A program made the position numbers and the translations under genes. 64,000 bases of DNA from Capitella teleta (Eukaryota; Annelida; Polychaeta; Capitellidae): NCBI GenBank assembly GCA_000328365.1, contig KB307246.1, positions 91,359-155,358 of the forward strand, in the 5' to 3' direction. This document shows positions 19,892 through 33,400 of this stretch, one piece after another. The notes below the pieces were generated by a model. That model had not been told where the DNA came from and did not search any database. It saw only the letters and a program-made list of their open reading frames with translations. Within the stretch, counting starts at the first letter, position 1. Every line of letters begins with the position of its first letter.

Positions 19892-22800
19892 ATGGAATAC
19901 TGTCTCTGGATAAATGTCCGACGAACGGCATTGCTACACTTGATCATCGGTGCTATTCTTTCCAGTAAGCTAACCTTACATAATACAATATACATATACT
20001 TTAACAAAGTATCGTTCTGTTTAATCTGCTTTAGCCAACCATAACAAGTCAAATCTCGTGTAAGGAATTGCATGTGTTTTGACAATGTATGGTATGTTAC
20101 ACTTATCGTGTGATTCTTCCATGCATCTGGTATTGAAGGCATGTAAGCCTATCTTTATATCGATGTGTTACAATTGAATTCTGATGCACGTATTTAGCCA
20201 TCTGGACAAGAAACAACACAAAAACACAAGTTCATTGACGCTTGAGTTGAGTTTTGTTATTCCTGTCTACCTGTCAAACGTATGTTTCGCTTGATATTAT
20301 CTTTTTAGTTGCAGTCATATGTCCAGTCATTATATCTACGAGACTGACCATAAGTATAGTTCCACCCAATTGAACAGTTGCAAAGATACCATAGTTCTTA
20401 AGCTTTTGCTGCCATTTTCAACGTATGTGCTTATTTCTTTCATTATCGTATTTTCTTTATTCAAAGGAGTCAGCGTTGCCCAAAATTTTTCTTTTTCTTT
20501 GGAGAGTGCTAGAGAACATTGTGCCAATCAGTCGTCTCATCTGCCTGGTCTGAGTTCAGTTAGAGACGGATCTTTGGTGCATGAACTCAAAGTTAATCAA
20601 TCCACGTGGATTGATACTCGGATTAAGAGAGGACACTGGCAGTGGTATTCATCAGGTTGGTAAAGTGATAGTTCTTCTAATATTCAAATGACATTTTGCT
20701 ATTAATTAATTACTACACATAGAATTTCAAAGTTCTGATGTAGACAGGTGTGAAAACGTCTAAACAAAGCAATATTATAGACAGTACTACTGAATACGTA
20801 GTACGTAGTACAGGGAATTTTCTCTTACGCTTCCCGCTTTCTGTAAGTTTTTCCCATGCATTGAAATCCGTTAACTCGTCACACAAGAGCAACAAATTAT
20901 GTTTCACGGAGCTAGTTTTGTTATAAAATAAAGGTTAGAAGAGAAACAACACGAAGAAACGCTATGTAGGTTAAAAAGGGTCAAGAAACATCCATGGACG
21001 CAGAAACATAAATAATCAGTATGTTACAGCGAAGGCTAAACAGGTGTTGGATAATTCAATTATAATTGAAATAATTTTTTGACTAAATGCAAGTCATTCT
21101 CAGGATCAGTTGAGAGTTTTGAATTCGGAAAAACACAAATCATAGGAAATGGGGCTATATGAAGATGTTAGGATGCACAATATGGCTGTTTAAACTCTAT
21201 CAAGTTATCATGTATTAGCGTCTAACATTCAATACACCGCAGTATGAAGGAGCTATAAAACTATCTTTTTATCTAACTCCTGAGATGGGCTGATCTTATG
21301 ATCTTAAGGGAATCAATATTTCAAACGACAATTACTAACAGGAATATGAATTGCAACATGTTGTTGAAATCACAATAAAAATAATGATATAACTGCAACA
21401 GAAGAGGATTGATTTTAGCGATTAATCTTGTTGAATATCTGAAACAAGAAATGTAAGATGAGATCGGTTATTGAAACGCTCCTTAGACACATAGTGTTTT
21501 TAGAGCAGCACCGCTGTCGCATGAAATTGTTAATTAGTGAGACAGTATATTTAAAGGGAGGGAGAACTGGTTAAAAATTGACTTTGAGTCGTTATTTGAT
21601 GCACCATAAATGATTCCTATGCCTGGCCCACACAAGGAATATCATCGCTAACGATTTCGCGGGCGATATACATGTATTGCTAACTAGGCGTGACGTCAGC
21701 AGCTGTGATGAAACACCGAGTTCCCCATCTGTTACAATGGGTCTCGTCATATCAGCGTGTCCTGCGACTAAACCCTTGGATATTTTTTTATTTTCTTTTC
21801 GGAAATAGATAGAATAATCATTTTGCCACCAGTCAGGCGCGAAAAAAACAATATTTTTCGCTATTTTTCTTATTTTAACAAGCGATTTTCTAAGACACCT
21901 ACCATGTTTCTCATCCTGAAACAGTAAAAAGGTCAGCCAGAGTGCACCACGCATGCGCTTTCGTTTCGTAAACAACAAAGATGTCCTTTTATGGCAAAGA
22001 TGCTCTGCTCTGATTGGCTGAAATCGATAGCTTCACGAGGGGAACGGAACCAATCAGCCATCAGCCAAACCAAGCCATCAGCTGACGTTTGCCTCCTATA
22101 CTTCGCAATGGAAGCCATTCTCCCATAGGCGCAATGCTAACCCCGATATTCGGAATGCATTATTTCCTTACGCTTGCATCCAGGCAGGGTGTTTTTGGCA
22201 CGGAATGCTATCAATTGGTGCTATGAGTCAATGGAACATCACTTAAAATTTAGTTCCCCATCCCTTTAATACTCTTACTTTTCATCTACATATTGAGAAA
22301 CACTAAACAAAATAAAAACTTAACTGGATAATTATTCTGTTAAGCATTCCGTATGAGTGCTCAGAGTGAGCAACCTCTTTAATAGCCCTGATTCATTATA
22401 TTCACTCACACATGCACATGTATCATGTCCCTCGATTTCGTTATTTTTCACTTCCGTTTCAAATGTGTCGTTTAATTTATTCACGAGAAGATAATTAGCA
22501 TCGGAATAAACTCTTAAATCACATCACACATGATAGGACACCAAACAAAGCAGCACCCAACCCCTTTTGATTACCGATTGCATGTATGATGTAGACATGA
22601 TGTGGCATTTGCGACCTATTCGCGTTCTCTTTCTCCGGATCCTTCCTATGATACAAGTTCTAACTTCTACCAAAGAAATAGTTTGATGCATTCACTGAAC
22701 ATAACTTTTTTTTCCAGATATGATAATTCACACCAATCAAGGATGTTTTGGAATAAATGAGAATAGTTCCTTCCTGAATAAGTTCAATCAAACTTCATCT

Positions 22801-25800
22801 GATTCGAGTCAGATTGAATGCATCAACTATTGCAAGAACAATGATTACTTTTATACAGGACTTTCAACGGTGAGTGACATTGAAATTTTAAATGCTAGTG
22901 TGTTTGCATCTTTGATAGCCAGTGTTTCTAATGTATAGATACATGAAGACATGCAGTACCTCTCAACAATTAGCTCTGAAATTCCAAATCTGAATGCTTT
23001 AAGAACAATCAGTTTCGACCACCCCATTCCGGATATCATATATCTTAAAGTAGATTACTGTTTGTATTCAATCCATTGATGAATTTCCGGAAGCATCGTG
23101 CACATTTTTAAAGTATCTATGATGAACGCAGGCTTGGAAGAAGACTCAATCTTTATTGCAGGTGCATGTGTTTATGTTTATATAAATTATTAATAATTTT
23201 GTGTAATATTATTCGTAGGATTTAGCAAACTGCCCATATCTTGTATTGTTATTTATTATGGCCTTTTTTATATCGACTGACAGGATATGACAAACCATGG
23301 TTATTAACTGCGCGCCCCTTTCTCAATAAACAAAAGATGTGTGTCAAAGTAATTTTATCGCCGTCTATTAATTGTGAGTTCAGGCCTATGGTGATCAAGT
23401 ACAGATATGCAGATTTGTTGCGTACCTTTTGAGGTATCCCATCGGTTTGAGTGTATTGAGGTTACAAGTGCTGAGTGAATCGAATGAAACTTTAGTTGAA
23501 TTGCTCTTAATATTGAAACACACATTAAATTACACCCAATAAAAACTGCAATTATTATTTGGGACCCATGGTTATCCTAATGTGCGTGTATTGAATAATT
23601 TGATTCACAGCAGCAAAGTGGCGCACTGGTTTGCTATTGTGGCAATGACGTCCCTATTGAAGGAGCAACAAGCGACAGCAAATGCAGAGAAAGATGCCAA
23701 GAAGGAGACTTAATTTGTGGATACGTCGGCTATTCACGGATTATCACCAGCCAAGGTATTGCCTCATATACACTTGCAAATGATGTCGTAACCTCCTTCT
23801 GTCTTAAGCTTCAGACTCTGACTTATCCTGGAATGCAGACGATCAGATCAACACTTCTAAGTCGTGCGCAGGTCTTAAGTATATAGGCGCCTTGAGAAAC
23901 AGCGTTTACTCTTTTAAACCCATGCTTGCACGGTCAGACTGTCAAACAGAGAAGAAAGCTTTGTGTGTCACGAATAACAGAGGTGATACTTCTTGCGGTT
24001 CTTTCGATCACCTCTGAATATATTGTGTGCTATGTTTTCACAACAGTTTACAATGTTAGCAAAGATGTGATGTCCTGGTTTGAAGCTCAAAATTTTTGCT
24101 ATACAACTGGAACAAATCACGACATGAACACGGTGAGCTTGTCTGAAGTTATAGCCACCAATTTATTGGAAGTCAGTGTAACTGACTTCAAAGTCGAATA
24201 CTGGACTCAGTTGTCATCGCTCCATCTAAGCTCACCTGTCGCAGGTATTCATCATTAGGTGTGCGATGTGAATAAACATTATGAGTTTGCTTCAGAAAAC
24301 TTCTGCAACCTACCATGGGGAGAAGGGAATTTGAGTGTTTTGAATGGTCAGACTTGCATCCGAGCAATGCGGAGAGACGATGGAATTAAGCTCATCTTGA
24401 CAGATTGTGGCGAGGAAAACATATTTATTTGCATTCATTCGAATCCAGCCAATCAACCAGGAATTGGGATGGTATCCACCCGAAGAAAATCATCTGTTGG
24501 TGAATATATTTTTTGATCAAGCACAATAACTTTATCTGTCCGCTTCTAATCACCCGATAGCAATATGTGGCGAATGTATTTAACATATTTTTAGTTCAGC
24601 AAATTAAGTTAAAATATTACACTAATAAGAATTTATTCATTTATAAAAACACAAAATGGCGGGTGCTGCTATGCGTTGAACATAAATGTATAATGCGATA
24701 AAAATTGATTGCTATATAAAAAAAAAAAATAATAATAATAATAATAAAATATATAAATAAATAAATAAAAAATAAATAAAGAATAAGGAAGTTGAAAAAT
24801 AATTAAAGCAATTTAAAAAATGAGTTTTTAGATGGTTTTTAAACTTTTTTTGGCTTGGAATTTTACTTTAAAAAAGTAAATCGTTCCATATTTTAGGACT
24901 ATGAGCATAAAAACCTGAGTCACAATTTTTTGTTCCGAGTGCGTGGCATAACAAATGAGGATGAGTCACTTGATCGTAATGATCGAGATTGGATGTGACG
25001 AATTATATTTTCGTTGATGTATGATGGAGAGTTGATTTGATGCAATGACTTATGAATGATTAAAGAGCACTTGTAGATCATTCGCTGGTCAATGGGTAAG
25101 CAGTGTAGTTTCTTTTGCACTAGTTGCATGTGCGCCATCTGAGATGTGCCTGTTACTAATCGAACACAATTATTTTGAAGCACTTGAAGGTGGCTTCTGA
25201 TGTTTTGAGTTGTACCGACCAGAAGTGCATTGTGAAAATCTGGTTGATATTACGACTTTTGTACAGGAGTCACGCGTTATATGGCTATTCAACGTAGATT
25301 GAAATGAGGATCGTATAATCGAATTGATATCATCGATAAATCTTGGACGAAATAAGCACCCAAATTTTTCACACTTACGTATGGTTCAATTTCAGTACCG
25401 CCCGCAGTGATGGCGTCCAGTAAATCATTCAATTTCTTGGAGCCTTTGAACGTGATGCATTCAGATTTGGCATCGTTGTGTCTGAGTTTGTTGTTCACCA
25501 TTCAGTTTCTAACTTCTTCCAAACATGCATTCACGTTGTCAATGATGAATTTCCTTTCTGTATGATTACGTGGAATAGAGCAATAATCTAAGAATCGTCG
25601 TACCCCAAAGGGGGAGGCTACGTACAACAGAAACAAGATAGGAAAAGAAATTGGTGTTTTACGGCACACCAACACTAACGTGTGTTATATGGTGCCAAGA
25701 AACAAGATAGGACCGAGCACCGACCCTTGCGGGACATGTTCTGGAGTATCGATTTACACAAATTGCCGTCTCTCACAGACGTAAGAATTGAACCATTCAA

Positions 25801-27405
25801 GGGCCGTTCCCATGCTTCCAGCAGATTTTTCGAGACGATTAATTTTAGGAGTATAACATGATCGATCGTATCAAAAGCCGCACTCAGATCGAGGAGTACG
25901 AGCAGGACACATGTAGATGGTGATGCAGTTGCTTATAGCCACATTTTTTTCTAAAATATTTCCTAGGAAAGATAAGTTGGATATCGATCGGGCGAAAATT
26001 TTTGAGATCAGAGGCATCCAAACCAGTGTTCTTGATTGAGGGAGTGATTTGAGCTACTTGACTCTTGGAACACACCCAGATGACAGATAGTTATTTACTA
26101 TTCACAAGAGTTAATACATGTATAGGGGGACGTAAAACATTGAACAGAGCTTCATTTTTAACAGTTGTCACAGCGATAGGATCAGGATTACAATACTCTG
26201 TGGTACATTCTCTTCAAAATTTGATCCAGGGAATTTTCAGTCAATTTTAGAAAATGATATAGATTCACAGAGGCAGGGGGTAGATATATTTGTGTGGATC
26301 ATTTTCTGCCAGATTTCGCTGCGATAGGTGTATGGTTGAACGCATTGCATTTCCAAGGAGGCCACTGATATTTTTTTTACGGTTTTGTTTGTTTTTTGTT
26401 AACAGTTTGTTACTAATATATTATTATACGATAAAATTCAGCAGGACAACAGATATGGTGTCAACCAAAGTAAGCTAAATGCACTCTCCACAACATAAAA
26501 TGCATAGTTTTGAAACTTATTAGAATGATAAAAAAAGGACAAGAAATGTATATATTTTTTAAACGCTCCGTGAGTGATATGCATCGATATATCCAGAGTA
26601 TAATGTTATCCGCTGAGCATAGTTGCATATTATCAAAACGTCATTTTGCTATCAATTGATTATAGGCATATTTGAAATTAATTACATGAAACCAAAACCA
26701 AATATTTCATTATTTAAAGTATTCATAATCATAAGTATTAATCGTGGTTAAATCAATTTTCAATTATTTATATCGGATGTAGGGCATGACACCATTTAAC
26801 TCTCCGTCAACCTGGATGACAACTGAGTGACTTCAAAGTCACCAATTCCGAACATAATATGTCCGGAATTGGTGAGGAACAGGCCATTGCTTACATATTA
26901 AGTAAGCATGGCCTGTATTTTCCACTGGCCATTGGATTGAATGGATGAAATGAAATGAAGACGTCTTAATTTTTAATTGACTTATTCACAGGAATTATTG
27001 TTGGAGCTGTTGTCGGTGGACTTGTTATCGTTACTGTTATAGTAGTGGCTGTTGTATTATGTAGGTAAGTTATTAAACTCGTATCAGTTTTTTTATGTGC
27101 AGTACGTACTTGAGAGTGAGTTATATGTTGGTTATGATACTCTTCATGCTAAATTTGATTAAAAAATCCGAGACTTCCATTACTTATGTGCAATGTTGGG
27201 TATTGTTTAACACAGGAAGAAGAAGAAGGCCAGATCTGAAGCCTCGGCTTCCAGTGTGGCGTACGACAATGACGCCGCAGCCACGAAGATGGAAAGCAAC
27301 GTTTACGCTGATGTGGACAAGAGTGCTACGAAGAGAAACAGACAAAGACCATGCCAAGATAGAGAAGATGCTGTGGTTGTAGATAATGATCTGTACATTC
27401 AGTAA
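19892..27405 (+). CDS. Type I membrane receptor with C-type-lectin-like and WSC domains, 7 exons
   Basis: Exons by splice signals: 19892-19964 (signal peptide, MEYCLWINVRRTALLHLIIG); 20467-20655 (lectin-like half with WIDTRIKRGHWQWYSSG); 22718-22869 and 23611-23755 (WSC domain: GCFG, CINYCKNNDYFYTGLS, then CYCGNDVPIEG, CRERCQEGDLICGY); 24047-24499 (C-type-lectin-like: SWFEAQNFCYTTG ... TDCGEENIFICIH); 26992-27064 (membrane span IIVGAVVGGLVIVTVIVVAV); 27216-27405 (tail KKKKARSEAS, VAYDND, NVYADV, DLYIQ). Every junction keeps phase, giving about 424 residues, if exon 2 ends at CAG|gttggt; the alternative donor TTG|gtaaag at 20659 breaks phase with exon 3. One in-frame TAG (24256-24258) lies in the second lectin exon. 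WSC and lectin domains usually bind carbohydrate, so a cell-surface recognition role is inferred. Tail tyrosines (YDND fits Grb2 YxN) suggest signalling. Confidence 0.7.
21555..22265 (+). mobile_element. TTAA-type MITE, copy 2 (Kolobok-like)
   Basis: Flanked by TTAA at 21551-21554 and 22266-22269, with inverted ends AGGGAGGGAGAACT and AGTTCCCCATCCCT. 711 bp, nearly identical to the complement of copy 1 (5304-6007). It lies in the second intron of the WSC/lectin receptor gene. Confidence 0.8.
24718..24785 (+). repeat. A-rich simple repeat (AAT/AAATA)
   Basis: A poly-A run, then AAT units, then AAATA units, adjoining the 3' side of the minus-strand LINE relic. Confidence 0.7.
24890..26090 (-). 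mobile_element. CR1/L2-type LINE reverse-transcriptase relic
   Basis: Read on the minus strand, three frames show an ordered reverse transcriptase: QVAQITPSIKNTGLDASDLK with NFRPI (about 26050-25970), VLLDLSAAFDTIDHVIL (about 25900-25850), a GSVLGPILF-like block (about 25720), NKLRHNDAKSECITFKGSKK (about 25490) with VKNLGAYF, and the C-terminal LQNNCVRLVTGTSQMAHMQL ... LRSSDSSSFVMPRTR (about 25180-24930). The frames shift several times and there are short internal losses, so it is dead. It lies in the intron before the membrane-span exon of the receptor gene, antisense to it. Confidence 0.75.
26827..26915. repeat. Three consecutive palindromes (hairpin cluster)
   Basis: 26827-26842: GTGACTT-CA-AAGTCAC. 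26840-26874: CACCAATTCCG and CGGAATTGGTG around ACATA-A-TATGT, almost a perfect 35-base palindrome. 26880-26915: CAGGCCA-T-TGCTTAC and GTAAGCATGGCCTG around a 7-base loop. All lie in the intron just upstream of the membrane-span exon (26992). They could form cruciforms in DNA or strong hairpins in the pre-mRNA. Function unknown. Confidence 0.85.
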
Positions 27406-30400
27406 TACGCTCAAACAAGTAATTTGTGATAGAATATTTCATCCTGTTGAAGTTGCCACAATTCATTCAGAATGTGATATCGTGTTAATGACGTCGTGGT
27501 CAAGATATCGCCTTAATGTTGCTACCTAACTCTAAAATCGATGCATCATACTCTGGAAAATTAAACTCACAAACCACTTATAAAATATTGCATGCATGCT
27601 ATTTTGTAGATGTCTCACCATTGATGGTATACTAACACACATGAATATTTTTTTTTTTTTTTTTTATACTTTTTTTTTTTTTATACTTTTATTGAAGTTT
27701 TGCAAATACAAAATGTGAATGAAAACTATTCTGGTGATATTCTGCATTCTTTTTTTAACCAATTTACAACCAATTGTTATGTTATTGATCATAATAAACT
27801 CATCATTGTAGTACTTTAACTGATTTTGGTTTAATTTGGATATAATCGCACTGCTCAGTTGGTATGCGGTAAGAGCTCCATGTGTTATATATTAAGTAAG
27901 GTGAGACAGAAGGGCATTACTATTTCCGTGCATCTTTCAATTGTCTGTAAGGTTACATAATTCAAATGCAGGAATAGCAAAGCCAGTGTGTTGAAGCTCC
28001 AAGCGTAGCGTAGTTCAATAATTCAGAAGCAATGTAAGTGGATAACAATGTTTACACTTTGAAGAAACCGATGAGGACAAAAACGAACAAGAACCACATC
28101 AGAATGTAGAATATACTATGATTGTATACCATGATACGGGTACAATGCATGAACCATATTTTTGGGTGGAGTTGTCCAACTCAATAACAATTTACATAGT
28201 GCGATTGTTGGGGTGTGGTCATAAGATACTATTTTCGGTGCACCATTCAAGAATCCAAACATTATAGGCAGGGGTAAAAAAACAATTGAACACAAAGTTG
28301 TGAATGTAATAAAATCCTTGTGATGTTCTGCATATTTTACATCTACAAAATGTTATTTTTTTTTATAATAACAAACTCATTGCAGTGCTCTGTTGCTATC
28401 GGACACATGTATGGGTGTGTCCTTGGTATTCGGCATAACATAATATGAGAAGAGCACGTGGATATACAAAGTAGCTGGGGTGGTATCAACTATCAAGCTC
28501 ATTATAACTTCATAAGGATGCAAACTATTAAATAACCACCAGAAAGGAAATTGAATCTCGAACACAAATTTTGGATTGAATCATTTACGGAAACCGATGT
28601 TGCATTGTAATTGATGTTGCCTTGACATCATGAAATAATGTAATTTAGTCAGTACAATGTGGCTGATTGAATTCGAATTCAAAATGAAGCATCCTTCGAT
28701 GATTTGGAAGAGCTGAAAGGAATCGGGTTTTCTCACGAAGCCAATATTGTATATATTCAACGATCAACGTTTTTTCACAGATACATGTATCTCTTGTAAA
28801 TCCGTGAATCTAACTCTACCCCTAAGTAAGTATACAACAAGTAAAAGAGTGGAACTAAATAGGCTGGAACACTGGTTGCTGCAGCGTAGTCTAGACCTGG
28901 ACCATTGAGTGTATGACCTAGTAAGCATACTCTTCTCATTGAATCACTCGAACCTTCGGTGCGTATGATATAACCCAGAGTTTTCAAACGAGCAAATTAA
29001 ATCATATAAACGAGCGTGGTATCAAATATCAAGTTCCTTGTATTGTTGTTCAGCTCCTAATATCACAACGAAGTAAACATTGTTATAATGAACCTCAGAT
29101 ATGAATTTCAAAATGGGACAATCTCAAACGAGTATGGTAAACTTTGAGTCTGGCCATGAACTTGAACACCTCAACTGTAGCACTGATTTAATGGTTGTAC
29201 TTCAAACATTGCATGTATCCGTGAATTGCGTAACTCATTCGAGACGCTGAAGCTAAATGTTGGTGAATCCATGAATGTTAAGCATCATAACGTACAATGG
29301 TGCTGAAGCGTCATTATTTGAACGAAATCATAATGTCATTCACAAGAGTTATGAATCACCATGACACATCGTTGTATTCACCTGTCTTTTTCACACACAA
29401 AAATGATACTTGAAGTATTTACACTCACCTCGGCTGGGGCGCCATGTTGAGTGATTCAATTGACGTCATAATATTACATGAAATCATAATTTAGCTAGTT
29501 GGTAGGTCACGTGGAACGTGCCCCGTGGAACAGTGATCGGGTTGCAAGATTACCATGTATTTCCAATCACATTTTAACGGTTCATTGACTTCTAACCAGT
29601 GTTCTGATACTGAACGAAGAACAAAATATGTTTGTAGCTTGGAAAACCCCCTGAAGACTAATCATACCAATTATATTGAGTTTTCCTTTAAAACTAACTA
29701 AAATGAAATATTCCAATCTGTTGGATGTAGAGAGAAGAAACGCAAGCTAACTTCGACAATCCAAACAGAAGACCTGCTATATGTATACATACATATTCAA
29801 ACAAAGTTTTCCGTAGCACACCTATAAGTATCCAGGTGGTATTAATCACATTCAATGCCAGCCATCACAAAGTATTACCTTCGTAACTAGTGTAATTATT
29901 GACTTTAGAGAAGCATCATTGAACATGTTGGACTGCTTTTTCAGAATCAGACAACCATGCATATTGAAGCAGACAACTGCATTGTAGGAAAGAGGCTTCA
30001 CTGAGCGTTGTTTCGTGGCATTAATCGTATAGCTCAAAATTAACGCTACATTCTCATCCAGCAATTGTCCAATGCATAAACTAAAATATGCATTGTAATA
30101 GTCTCAATTCGATGCAGCATCATTCAAATTGCATTCACGAATTAATTTTATGCGGTGAGCAATAACAAATTATTATAAGCATTTTTTCAAATAGTATATG
30201 CATATGGGGCATTATAATGTTGATTTGATTGAAATAAAAGTTCTCACCAGAAGCGAATATTAATTCGAGTAAACGTTGTTTAAGTCAGATTTCAGTTTGT
30301 GAATTCCAAATTATATAAGCCAAGCTCCCCATAATTCCCTCTCCAGTTCCAAGCTCCCCACAATTCCGTCTGCAGCTTCATTTACTGGATTAGCTGTGAC

Positions 30401-33400
30401 ACAAATGACTTAGCTGTCAATTTCGACAAACCCCAGCCATCTGAGGGATTATCTGCCTCGTTTCTCTTCCCTGGTGCAAGTGATATCCATATATCATATC
30501 TTATCAACAGGACAGCAGATAAAACAACCTCATAAATGCTGTCAGAGAAGCTGTGCACATTTCAGTCAAAACAGTGAATAATTACACGGTATTTCATGAG
30601 TATATTACCTCAGTGAATGCAGCACCACATCATTGAAAAACATGTCTCAGATCCGGTCCAATCAATTCGATCTCCTCGTGTCGTGCTGGGCCATATTGCT
30701 GTTACCAGATCAATGCACATTGAAGATGACTCAGCTGACAAGTGTGTGTTTTGAGCATTGAAGCAACCGGAACACAAAACGAACGAATTACAGGCGGAGA
30801 GGAGGCAGCAAAGGATGTTCATTGATTGAACCATTGATTTGGATCGCTCATTGCTACTACGTACGGGGTTTCTGTGTTTGGATGTATTACTATTAGTATG
30901 CTCTGAATAGATAAAACGATTGTGTCATAAGCATTTAGATATAAGACCAAACGACAGGCGGGGTGAATTTTAATATGTGTTCATTCAAACACGTCAAGGA
31001 AATTATCCATTGGGAAATACAATATGAATATGAAGAGATTGGTCCTCATTATTATTTTTCATGGGCATGCGTCTGTTGTGTCCTCGTGACGCCCTGCTAT
31101 TCAGCTTATATGTTCATTTTGAACAACACAGCATAATGTAATATACGAAATAAAAAAAGAGCTTCAATTTGTCACCTTGAAAGCGATGGAAAAACCAAAC
31201 ACAAAGTTTACAACTTGCGCAAAAGAACGACGCTTGGCCTGAGTGATTACTCCTGTTGAAATTGCATGGCTGAAATCGACAAATCCTTCTACAAAGGTGT
31301 GGCTTGGATTATAATCATAAAATCCCTCCTCCCTCCATACTAATCTTTTACGGAGATAATGGTGAATGATGCGCGCATGCAGATATGAATGCGCCCAATG
31401 TGCAACGAAGTTAAGCCGAGATATCCACCTTTCAACCCGAAGTGAAATTCGTCCATCCATATCACTAAAAAATGTCTTTGGACCTCGTCTTTAGTTATTA
31501 TTTGATGAGAATAACGCGTGACGGGTACCATCCTGGCTTGAATTCATCTTGAGAATTATCACGGTATTACACGGAAATTTGGCGCAGCAGATGTTGGGAG
31601 CATTGCATTTGATTATTTTGAGGTTTGTATGATGTAAATGATACATTGAACCATTCTATGAGTTAATCAAGTTGAGTAATTATTGCAATGTAATATTATT
31701 ATAATTCGATTTGGTTGAGTGCGGATTTGGTAATCTGACATAATCATGATGATTATAATCACGAACAAATACACATGAAGCAATCATCCTGCTCAACATC
31801 ACCGAGATATCCAAACAAAATTGATGAACCGTTGTCTTGACTAATATTACATATAAATAAATCCGCAAACCTAATGTCTAATCTACACTGCATGGTTTCT
31901 AAGTACATATCACATAGTATATAATCACAGAGTTTGTCTACAGTGGATTGTGTAATATTTTGTGATGACGTGGTTTTAATCTTTTTGGCGAGTGTGTCTC
32001 TTGGCACATTTGCAATAGTCACGAGTTGAAAAATTTAACCGAGGTTGGGGCTTCAATCTATCATGTAGAATCCAATGATCAGAGGCTGCTTCGTCAACCA
32101 ATAATCAGCGCTGTTCAGGTTTTCTTCGTTCACACAGAGCAAGCCATCTGTTTCGTCTCCTTGCCTTGTCGCTTCACACTTTTGATTAATGAAAGCATAT
32201 ACAAAATTAATAACTAAGAGAAAATATAATATTTACCCCACGTGATCCCCATCACGAGGTAATTCATCAGTAAAAAGTGAACGCATTTCATTTGCATCTG
32301 CTCTAGCATGTGTCTGATTAAACCTGCACAATTGGCTCGTATGTGTCATAACAATGGATCAATAACGTTACATATACAGTAGTTTATAACCGACTCTGAA
32401 TTATTATTATTATGGTCTAAGCGACGTTAACGTCGTGTTGCGTATAATTATACATGTGGCCGATGACGTCATTTGTGGTGCCAACCAAAAGCAATTGAAC
32501 CTCGATAATATCTCATGTGTTAATGTTTGCGTTGGATTAATTGTGTTGTAAACTTGGATCTGCAGCTGAAAGAGCTACGTGTAGGCGAAGGGCTAAAAGT
32601 GGAATGTGTGGATTTCTCCAGTTTGTGTTGAGGCTGTGCGCTGATGTTTTTGTTGCTTTTGAATGGAACTATGCGGTTTCCAGAAGCGGAGGCAGATGAA
32701 AAATGAAGACTTTGAGATGGTGGCTATATTTGGGGTTTTGATTAGATGCGGAGTCATGTATACATAGCTTACTGTAGGTGTCAGTGTGGGGGTGCCACCG
32801 CAACGAGTGAAGTGAAAATCACATGAGACGACGAGGAACTACTCCATATAAGACCATGTTTATATGATCACTTGCAGTTTTAAGTTAAAATAGTTGTGTG
32901 AAGAAACCAAGAGTGCGCGGCGTGAAGAGAGATGTGAATATAAACGGGATTTAAACAACATTGGCTCTGCGTCGTCTGCCTCAGTGAAACGAGCACCCAA
33001 TGACCTCCCATTGCTGAAAGCCCATCCGTGCGTCTAAGATATATCTCACGCCCCGAAATAATGAGCTTTCTGGGAAACCATCGGTCGACCTGCAGGCCCA
33101 ATGACATGCAGTATAATAGTTGTGGTTGGATTGCCACCTTGTTCGTCTGGTCTGATATGGCCAAGCAGCATGTCACATTAGACAAATCGTAATTCATCTG
33201 TATTGCCAGTATTGCTCCTGCTCAATGGATGCCAAGCACACTTGATGTACTGTAGAAAACTTCGTGTTCGTTAAAACATATTCGATGCCAAGATTATGTC
33301 ACACACATCGATGTGTTCTGCCTTCGCAAAGCTTACTTTGTTTGAAAACTAAGTTGACTTAGAGTATGACTATTGCATGTTCTTGATATTCTAATCAAAT

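Noticed and set aside
24245-24258. A 14-base intron (gtattcatcattag) removing the in-frame stop
   Set aside because: Too short for splicing, and its removal would shift the frame of the remaining exon.
31164-31460. 98-codon minus-strand frame as a second exon of the 45543 gene
   Set aside because: No acceptor in the right phase and no resemblance to a membrane-protein ectodomain.
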